Origin: Micromonospora ferruginea
Lineage (GTDB): Bacteria; Actinomycetota; Actinomycetes; Mycobacteriales; Micromonosporaceae
Assembly (NCBI RefSeq): GCF_013694245.2
Contig: NZ_CP059322.2
Coordinates: forward strand, 5,215,001 to 5,279,000
Direction of reading: 5' to 3'
Length of the DNA stretch: 64,000 nucleotides
The translations under genes and the position numbers were made by a program. Every line of letters starts with the position of its first letter. Within the stretch, counting starts at the first letter, position 1. The notes below the pieces were generated by a model, which saw only the letters and a program-made list of their open reading frames with translations, did not search any database and was not told the DNA's origin. Of the stretch, positions 47,714-54,224 are shown in pieces.

Positions 47714-49222
47714 ATGGTGCGACTCCGCCGGCGTACCGCGCTCGGCCTCCTCCTCGGCGGCGCGTCCGCCGCCGCGCTCGGCCCGATCGAGCCGGTCCTC
47801 GGCGAACACCGCGAGGCTCGGCGACCGGCCCGGCGGCACACCCCGCCGGTGGAGGTCGAGAACCACGCGGCCGGCGAGCCCTGGTGGCCGGCGCGGGGCG
47901 GCCGGGCCGCCGACGACCGGCACCGTCAGATCCAGGGGTACGCCTCGACGACGAGCGTGGCCCCCGGTGAGACGGTCGACTTCCACGTCGCGGTCAACCC
48001 GGCCGGGCGGTTCCGGGTCACCGTGCACCGCCTCGGCTGGTACGCCGGGGCCGGCGCCCGCACGCTGCTGACCAGCCCCGAGCTGCGCGGCGAGCCGTGG
48101 CCGGTGCCGCCCGCCGACGTCACCACCGGCGCGCTCGACTGCCGGTGGCCGGTGTCCTGGAGCCTGCGCGTGCCGGAGGACTGGGTCTCCGGCCTCCACG
48201 TGGCGGTCTTCACCTCCGCCGACGGCTGGCGGTCGTGCACGCCGTTCGTGGTGCGCGACGACCGGCGGGCCGCCGCGCTGTGCGTGGTGCTGCCGGTGAC
48301 CACCTGGCAGGCCTACAACCAGTGGCCCCGCGACCGGCGGACCGGCATGAGCCTCTACAACGGCTACGCCCCGAACGGACGGCGCGACCCGGCGCTCCGA
48401 GCGCGCACGGTCTCCTTCGACCGGCCGTACCCCGGCGCGGGCCTGCCCACCCAGTTCGACCGCGACGAGGACGCGATCCAGTGGCTGGAACGCAACCGCT
48501 ACGACGTCAGCTACGCCACCAGCTTCGACCTGCACTCCGGCCGGCTCGACCCGGCCCGCCACCGCGGCCTGGTGTTCTGCGGGCACGACGAGTACTGGTC
48601 GGTGGAGATGCGCCGGGCGGCGGAGACCGCCCGGTCCGGCGGCACCAGCCTCGCCTTCCTCGGCGCCAACAGCGTCTACTGGCACGTCCGCCTGCCGCAC
48701 GCCGCCGACGGCCGCCCCGAACGCCTCGTCGCCTGCGCCAAGGACTGGTCCGACCCGTCCGAGGTCGTCACCGGCGCGACCGTGCGGTGGCGCGACCTCG
48801 ACCGGCCCGAGCAGGCGCTGATCGGCGTGCAGTACGACGGCATCGTGCTGACCCCGCAACCGCTCGTGGTGCGCTCCGCCGACCACTGGGTGTGGGCCGG
48901 CACCGGGGTGGCCGACGGCGACCGGATCCCTGGCGTGGTCGCCGGCGAGGCGGACCGCCTGGACCGGTCGAGCGAGCGCCCGACCCAGCCGGTGAACGAC
49001 GTCCTGCTCAGCGCGTCGCCGTACCCGGCGCAGCAGGGCGGCCGGCGGATGCAGGGCACCCACCTCTACGAGACACCCGGCGGCGCGATCGTCTTCGCGA
49101 CCGGCACGCTCGGCTGGGCCATGGCGTTGAACCGGCGCGGGCACCGCGACCCGCGGATCGAGCGGGCCACCGCCAACGTGCTGGACCGGATGGTCGGCCG
49201 GGACCGGATCGCCCCGGCGTAG
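47714..49222 (+). CDS. N,N-dimethylformamidase beta-subunit-like secreted protein
   Basis: A 502-residue protein with a twin-arginine-like leader (VRLRRRTALGLLLGGASAAAL). The remainder matches the large DMFase C-terminal domain family: GYASTTSVAPGETVDFHV, YDVSYATSFDL, VFCGHDEYWSVEMR with the His-Asp-Glu-Tyr-Trp signature, and ANSVYWHVR. In true DMFase this fold carries the Fe site. Surface-exported relatives in actinobacteria have no proven substrate, so amidase activity is only a possibility. Confidence 0.8.
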   Translation: MVRLRRRTALGLLLGGASAAALGPIEPVLGEHREARRPARRHTPPVEVENHAAGEPWWPARGGRAADDRHRQIQGYASTTSVAPGETVDFHVAVNPAGRFRVTVHRLGWYAGAGARTLLTSPELRGEPWPVPPADVTTGALDCRWPVSWSLRVPEDWVSGLHVAVFTSADGWRSCTPFVVRDDRRAAALCVVLPVTTWQAYNQWPRDRRTGMSLYNGYAPNGRRDPALRARTVSFDRPYPGAGLPTQFDRDEDAIQWLERNRYDVSYATSFDLHSGRLDPARHRGLVFCGHDEYWSVEMRRAAETARSGGTSLAFLGANSVYWHVRLPHAADGRPERLVACAKDWSDPSEVVTGATVRWRDLDRPEQALIGVQYDGIVLTPQPLVVRSADHWVWAGTGVADGDRIPGVVAGEADRLDRSSERPTQPVNDVLLSASPYPAQQGGRRMQGTHLYETPGGAIVFATGTLGWAMALNRRGHRDPRIERATANVLDRMVGRDRIAPA

Positions 49223-49240
49223 CCCGGTCGGGCCCTCCGG

Positions 49241-50488
49241 TCAGCCGGGAATCGTGACCCGGCCGTCCACCGCCGCCGCCGCGATGTCGCTGCGGTGGTG
49301 GGCGCCGGCCAGCTCGACGGCGCGTACCAACTCGTAGGCGGCGTCGCGCGCGGCGGCCAGGTCCGGGCCGGTGGCCGTACCGCAGAGGACCCGGCCGCCC
49401 GCGGAACGCAACGTGCCGTCGGCGTCCCGGCGGGTGCCGGCCTGGATGATCCCGGCGCGGTCCGCGCCGGTGATCACGTCACCGGTACGCGGGCCCTGCG
49501 GGTAGCCCTCGGCCGCGACCACGACGGTGACCGCGGCGCCGTCGCGCCACCGCAGCGGCGGGTGCGCGCCCAGCGTGCCGGTGGCGGCGGCGTGCAACAA
49601 CCCGGCCAGCGGCGTCTCCAGCAGGGCCAGCACGACCTGGGTCTCCGGGTCGCCGAATCGCGCGTTGAACTCGATCACACGCGGGCCGGCGGGGGTGATC
49701 GCCAGGCCCACGTAGAGCAGGCCGGCGAACGGGGTGCCCCGGCGGCGCATCTCGGCCAGCGTCGGGTGCACCACGTCGCGCATCACGTCGTCGACCAGAC
49801 CCGGCGGGGCCCACGGCAGCGGCGCGTACGCGCCCATGCCGCCGGTGTTCGGCCCGGTGTCCCCGTCGCCGACCCGCTTGAAGTCCTGCGCGGGCAGCAA
49901 CGGCAGGGCCGCCTCCCCGTCGGTGACCACGAAGAGCGAGACCTCGGGACCGGACAGGTACTCCTCGATCACCACCCGCCCGCAGTCCGCCGCGTGCCGC
50001 TCGGCGGCCGCCCGGTCGTCGGTGACCACCACGCCCTTGCCGGCGGCGAGCCCGTCGTCCTTGACCACGTAGGGCGCGCCGAACTCGTCCAGCGCCCGCG
50101 CCACATCCGCCGCGTCGGTGCAGGTGTACGCGCGCGCGGTCGGCACGCCGGCGGCCGTCATCACGTCCTTCGCGAACGTCTTCGAGCCCTCCAGCCGGGC
50201 CGCCTCCGCACCCGGGCCGAACACCGCGATGCCCTTGGCGCGTACCGCGTCGGCGACGCCCGCCACCAGCGGCGCCTCCGGGCCGACGACCACCAGGTCC
50301 GCCGCGACCTCGACGGCGAGCGCGGCCACGGCCGCCGGATCGGTGGGGGTCACCTCCCGCAGCGCGGCGACCGCCGCGATCCCCGGATTGCCCGGAGCCG
50401 CGACCAGCGCCTCCACCGCCGGATCCGCACTCAACCCGAGCGCGAGAGCATGCTCCCGCCCGCCACCACCCACCAGAAGAACCCGCAC
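49241..50488 (-). CDS. purD: Phosphoribosylamine-glycine ligase
   Basis: A 415-residue ATP-grasp enzyme (second step of purine synthesis). VLLVGGGGREHALA, the ATP-grasp PYVVKDDGLAAGKGVVV, NTGGMGAYAP and EFNARFGDPETQ are all present. The start is either GTG 50488 (VRVLLVGG) or ATG 50497; the open frame upstream through repeat R1d is not coding. It is about 30 bases from R1d. Confidence 0.95.
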   Translation of the reverse strand: MRVLLVGGGGREHALALGLSADPAVEALVAAPGNPGIAAVAALREVTPTDPAAVAALAVEVAADLVVVGPEAPLVAGVADAVRAKGIAVFGPGAEAARLEGSKTFAKDVMTAAGVPTARAYTCTDAADVARALDEFGAPYVVKDDGLAAGKGVVVTDDRAAAERHAADCGRVVIEEYLSGPEVSLFVVTDGEAALPLLPAQDFKRVGDGDTGPNTGGMGAYAPLPWAPPGLVDDVMRDVVHPTLAEMRRRGTPFAGLLYVGLAITPAGPRVIEFNARFGDPETQVVLALLETPLAGLLHAAATGTLGAHPPLRWRDGAAVTVVVAAEGYPQGPRTGDVITGADRAGIIQAGTRRDADGTLRSAGGRVLCGTATGPDLAAARDAAYELVRAVELAGAHHRSDIAAAAVDGRVTIPG

Positions 50489-50521
50489 GCCGGGCATCCT
50501 ACCGACCCCCACCCCCACCCC

Positions 50522-50583
50522 GTCGATCATGAAGTTGACGGCACGATGTGAGATCGACATCGCGGCCAACCTCATGATCGACG
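50522..50583. repeat. Palindromic repeat R1, copy d
   Basis: Arms GTCGATCATGAAGTTGACGGC and GGCCAACCTCATGATCGAC, loop with GAGATCGACAT. The DUF559/AbiEi-like gene ends inside its right edge with a ..RRS-stop reading. CCCCACCCCCACCCC precedes it. Confidence 0.9.
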
Positions 50584-51510
50584 CGTGGTCCTGGTGGCCA
50601 GCGCCTGGCGGACCACGTGCGGGACGTAGTCGGGGCGAAGCGTGTCGGACCAGGTGAAGCGGAGGACGGTCCAGCCGGCGTTGGTCAGGCGGTTCTGGCG
50701 TCGTCGGTCCTCGAAGAGCGCACCGGGTGCACTGTGCGGATCCCGGCCGTCCGCCTCGGCGATCACCCGACCGGCCCGCCACCCCATGTCCCCCACACCG
50801 AGGAGGTATCCGTCGGCGTCGCGCACCTCGACCTGCAGGGCATCCGGTGGTACGCCGCCGTCGACGCACCGCAGCCGGGTACGCGTCTCGAGCGGCGACT
50901 GTGCCGCGCCGTTCGCCTCGGCCAGGCAGCGACGGGCGTGCACCGCACCTCGCCGGCGCACGAGCAGCGCGGGGATGGCACCGAGATCGTCCTCGCTGAT
51001 CACCATGCGGTTGAGCGCCGAGTCGAGCAGGGCCACGGCGGCATACCGGCGCTCGCGGAGGACCAGGTCCGCGAGCGTGTGCGTGGGAACGGTCACCGGA
51101 ATGCCGTCGACCGACGTCAGCGCCCCGGCCACACGCTCGAACTGATGCACGACCACGGCGGCATCCCGGACCCGGGTCGGCCTGGCCATACGCCCGGGTA
51201 GTCCGACGTGGATCGTCGCCGTGCGCGCCAGACCGGCGATCGCGTGGAGCTCGGCGGCGGTCGCCAGGACGGCGTGCGCCTCCGGCCCCAGGGACAGCAC
51301 CGCGGCGCGGATCCGTCGACGTCGTTCGACCCGGGTTGCCTCCCCGGTCGCGCCGATGGCGTACGTCGCCCGAGCGAGCCGCCGCCACCGTCCCGAGGTC
51401 AGCAGGTTGTCGATCTCATGGCGGCTGAAGCCGGCCGACAACGCCTGCTCGCGGGTGACCACCCCGCCCTGCTCACCAGCGATCCGCTTGACCACCACCA
51501 CGCGATCCAC
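50572..51510 (-). CDS. AbiEi/DUF559-like protein (antitoxin N-domain plus endonuclease-like C-domain)
   Basis: A 312-residue protein. The N-terminus (GVVTREQALSAGFSRHEIDNLLTSGRWRRL) is the winged-helix AbiEi antitoxin type. The C-terminal third (GVGDMGWRAGRVIAEADGRDPH, then RRRQNRLTNAGWTVLRFTW) has the Glu-Ala-Asp and Arg/Trp pattern of DUF559, a restriction-endonuclease-like fold. Such orphan proteins are numerous in actinobacteria. No AbiEii partner adjoins it. GTG 51510 is chosen; GTG 51501 is possible. The last codons come from R1d. Confidence 0.78.
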   Translation of the reverse strand: MDRVVVVKRIAGEQGGVVTREQALSAGFSRHEIDNLLTSGRWRRLARATYAIGATGEATRVERRRRIRAAVLSLGPEAHAVLATAAELHAIAGLARTATIHVGLPGRMARPTRVRDAAVVVHQFERVAGALTSVDGIPVTVPTHTLADLVLRERRYAAVALLDSALNRMVISEDDLGAIPALLVRRRGAVHARRCLAEANGAAQSPLETRTRLRCVDGGVPPDALQVEVRDADGYLLGVGDMGWRAGRVIAEADGRDPHSAPGALFEDRRRQNRLTNAGWTVLRFTWSDTLRPDYVPHVVRQALATRTTRRS

Positions 51511-51631
51511 CCGTCGAGGGTCCCGCCCAGCCGGCCCCGACGAGACCCCCTGTGGACAACCCAACCCCACCCTGTGGACAACCCAACCCCTCCCTCCCGG
51601 GCCGCCCGCCCGCCCCTCGCCCCTTCGCCTC

Positions 51632-51692
51632 GTTGATCATGAAGTTAGCGGCGATGTGGATCTACAAAACAGCCGCCAACTTCATGATCAAC
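51632..51692. repeat. Palindromic repeat R1, copy e
   Basis: Arms GTTGATCATGAAGTTAGCGGC and GCCGCCAACTTCATGATCAAC, the most perfect pair of the family, with TGGATCTACAAAA in the loop. The minus-strand purA reads into it and stops at a TAA (51645-51647). Confidence 0.92.
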
Positions 51693-53027
51693 GGCGCGGG
51701 GGCTCGGGGGTTGGGGGTGGGGTGGGGGTGGGGTGGGGTTAGGGAGGAGGGGGTGGCGGAGGACGTTTTCTTCTCGGCCTGGGCCTACTCCCACTACGCT
51801 CACCCGGGTGTTCGTGAGCTCCTCGATTCGGGCTATGTAGCGCCTTGCGTTCTCGGGGAGTTCGTCCTCGGTGCGGGCCTTGGTGATGTCTTCCCACCAG
51901 CCGTCGAGCTCTTCGTAGATCGGCGTGGCGTGGTGGAAGTCGGTCTGCGTCATCGGCATGTCGTCGAAACGCTCGCCGTTGATCTCGTACCCGACGCAGA
52001 TCGGCACCTTGGCCAGGCCGGTCAGCACGTCCAGCTTGGTGACCACCAGGTCGGTCACGCCGTTCAGGCGGCACGCGTACCGGGCCACCACGGCGTCGAA
52101 CCAACCGCAGCGGCGCTCCCGGCCGGTGGTGGTGCCGTACTCGTGGCCGACCTTGCGCAGGTGCTGCCCGTTGTCGTCGAACAGCTCGGTGGGGAACGGA
52201 CCGGAACCGACCCGGGTGGTGTACGCCTTGCTCACCGCGATGACCTTGGTGATCGCGGTCGGCGGGATGCCCGCGCCCACGCACGCCCCACCGGCGGTCG
52301 GGTTCGACGAGGTGACGAACGGATAGGTGCCGTGGTCCATGTCGAGCATGGTGGCCTGGGCACCCTCCAGCAGCACCGTCTCGCCGCGGTCCAGCGCGTC
52401 CCAGAGCATCACCCGGGTCTCCGCGATGTACGGCCGCAGCCGCTCGGCGTACTGGAGGTATTCCTCGACGGTCTCCTCGACGTCGATCGCCTTACGGTTG
52501 TAGACCTTGAACAGGAGCTGGTTCTTCTCCCGGAGCGCCAGCTCCAGCTTCTTGCGCAGGATGCCCGGGTCGAGCAGGTCCTGCAGCCGGATGCCCATCC
52601 GGGCGACCTTGTCGCCGTAGGCCGGGCCGATGCCCCGGCCGGTGGTGCCGATCCGGGAGCTGCCCAGGTAGCGCTCGACCACCCGGTCCAGCGCCCGGTG
52701 GTGCGGCATGATCAGGTGCGCGTCGCCGGAGATGCGCAGGCGGGACACGTCCACGCCCCGCTCGGCGAGCCCGTCGATCTCCTGCAGCAGCACCTTCGGG
52801 TCGACCACCACGCCGTTGCCGATGACGATCATCGCGCTCGGAGAGAGCGCACCCGACGGCATCAGGTGAAGCGCGTACTTCTGGCCGTCCGGGGTGATCA
52901 CCGTGTGACCGGCGTTGTTGCCGCCGGAGTAGCGCACGACGTAGTCGACCCGCTCACCCAGCAGGTCGGTAACCTTGCCCTTGCCCTCGTCGCCCCATTG
53001 GGCGCCGAGGAGCACGATCGCTGGCAT
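51645..53027 (-). CDS. purA: Adenylosuccinate synthetase with repeat-derived C-terminal tail
   Basis: A 460-residue housekeeping PurA (IMP + Asp + GTP to adenylosuccinate). GAQWGDEGKGK, GGNNAGHTV, GSSRIGTTGRGIGPAY, LLEGAQATMLD and GTTTGRERRCGWFDAV are intact. The family normally ends near VGVGPGREE. Here about 30 more residues follow: a Pro-rich linker (NPTPPPPHPQPPSPRA) and VDHEVGGCFVDPHRR, the last 15 read from repeat R1e, exactly as in PurB. Confidence 0.96.
   Translation of the reverse strand: MPAIVLLGAQWGDEGKGKVTDLLGERVDYVVRYSGGNNAGHTVITPDGQKYALHLMPSGALSPSAMIVIGNGVVVDPKVLLQEIDGLAERGVDVSRLRISGDAHLIMPHHRALDRVVERYLGSSRIGTTGRGIGPAYGDKVARMGIRLQDLLDPGILRKKLELALREKNQLLFKVYNRKAIDVEETVEEYLQYAERLRPYIAETRVMLWDALDRGETVLLEGAQATMLDMDHGTYPFVTSSNPTAGGACVGAGIPPTAITKVIAVSKAYTTRVGSGPFPTELFDDNGQHLRKVGHEYGTTTGRERRCGWFDAVVARYACRLNGVTDLVVTKLDVLTGLAKVPICVGYEINGERFDDMPMTQTDFHHATPIYEELDGWWEDITKARTEDELPENARRYIARIEELTNTRVSVVGVGPGREENVLRHPLLPNPTPPPPHPQPPSPRAVDHEVGGCFVDPHRR
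51698..51756 (+). other. G-rich tract with quadruplex potential beside R1e
   Basis: The plus strand carries at least eight runs of four or five G separated by one to three bases. On the minus strand it encodes the Pro-rich linker of PurA. Similar but weaker C/G tracts flank R1a, R1b and R1d. Confidence 0.6.
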
Positions 53028-53149
53028 CTTCTCCGCCTCCAGAAGGCTCGGGTGCCAGGTGGCGACCGGTCAGCGAGCCCGGGGTGTCAGGCTAACAAGT
53101 AGTGACGGCGGAACCGGCAGGGGTTCGTCGAGAAGCAGGAGGCTCCTTC

Positions 53150-54148
53150 GTGTACGACGTGGTGCTGCTCACCCTCGGCTCGGAGCGGGACGCTCCCGGT
53201 GGGGGCTGCGGCAGTGGCGGAGCCTGCTGCGGTGGCGCGGACGACACCGCCGCCACGCCCAACGCCGACCGCTGCGAGACGCCTCGCGTACCGGTGCTGG
53301 CCTGCGCGGACGCGCTCACCGCGCGGGGGGCGCGGGTGACCACGGTGACCGCCCGGTCGGACGCGGAGATCGACGAGGTGCTGGCCCGCCTCGACGGCCC
53401 ACCCCGCGCCGACGGCCTCGCCTGGCCCGACGCCGACGGCAAGACCCGGCTGATCGTGGCCACGGCCAGTGACGGTCAGTTGCGCGCCGTGCTGCGCCGG
53501 CTGGTCCGGCGGTACGCTCCGCCGCCCAGCCGCCGCCCCGCCGACCTGGCCGAGAACCGGACGCTGCCCGACCTGCCGCCGGTCGGCGTACTCCCGTTGG
53601 ACCCGGCCCGGGCCGGGACGGCGCGGGACCTGGCCGCGCAGCTCGGGCTGCCCCGCGACCCGGCGGCGGTGGCCGCGGCGGTGCTGGACGGCACGCCGCG
53701 CCGGCTCGACCTGCTGCGCAACGACGGCGGCTCGGTGACGCTGGACGGCGCGCTGCTCGGCGCGGCCGACGACGCCGGCCGGCCGCTGCACTGGCGGGCC
53801 CGGGTCGAGGTCGACGGCCGGGTGCTCAGCGACGGCAGCGAGCCGATCAGCGCCTGCGCGATCGGCAACGCCGGCGGGTACGCGCACCTCGGCGAGGTGG
53901 CCCTGCTGGCCGATCCGGACCCGGCGGACGGGCGGCTGGCGGTCGGCGTGGCCGTGCCCGTGGTCACCCGATCGGCGTTGGGCCGGAAGAAGGTCCGGCT
54001 CGAGGTACGCCGGGCCCGGGGCCGGGCGGTGGCGGTCGTGCCCCGCGACGAGAAGGTGCCGTTCCTCGACGACGGTGTCGAGGGCGAGTTGAGCCGGAAG
54101 CGGTCCTGGTGGACCGAGCCGGGGGCCTGGGCGGTCTGGACGGGCTGA
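53150..54148 (+). CDS. Degenerate diacylglycerol/NAD kinase-like protein with Cys-rich insert
   Basis: A 332-residue protein resembling the actinobacterial diacylglycerol-kinase-like proteins encoded after purA. The first strand (VYDVVLLTLGSERD) is followed by a Gly/Cys cluster (GGGCGSGGACCGGADD) and Cys at CETP and LAC. The usual GGDGT nucleotide motif is replaced by ATASDGQLRAV, so ATP binding is doubtful. The C-terminal beta-rich half (WRARVEVDGRVLSDGSEPIS, KVRLEVRRARG) is typical. GTG 53150 is chosen because AGGAGG lies 7 bases before it. Confidence 0.7.
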   Translation: MYDVVLLTLGSERDAPGGGCGSGGACCGGADDTAATPNADRCETPRVPVLACADALTARGARVTTVTARSDAEIDEVLARLDGPPRADGLAWPDADGKTRLIVATASDGQLRAVLRRLVRRYAPPPSRRPADLAENRTLPDLPPVGVLPLDPARAGTARDLAAQLGLPRDPAAVAAAVLDGTPRRLDLLRNDGGSVTLDGALLGAADDAGRPLHWRARVEVDGRVLSDGSEPISACAIGNAGGYAHLGEVALLADPDPADGRLAVGVAVPVVTRSALGRKKVRLEVRRARGRAVAVVPRDEKVPFLDDGVEGELSRKRSWWTEPGAWAVWTG

Positions 54149-54224
54149 CCCCGATCGATCCGCACCCGGCTCGCCCGGCCGGCCGGACCGCCTATCCTCG
54201 GCGGGAGGGATGGGGAGGAACCGC

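Noticed and set aside
50498..50571. Extension of purD through R1d
   Set aside because: The open frame continues by chance across the repeat; the conserved PurD start is at VRVLLVGG.
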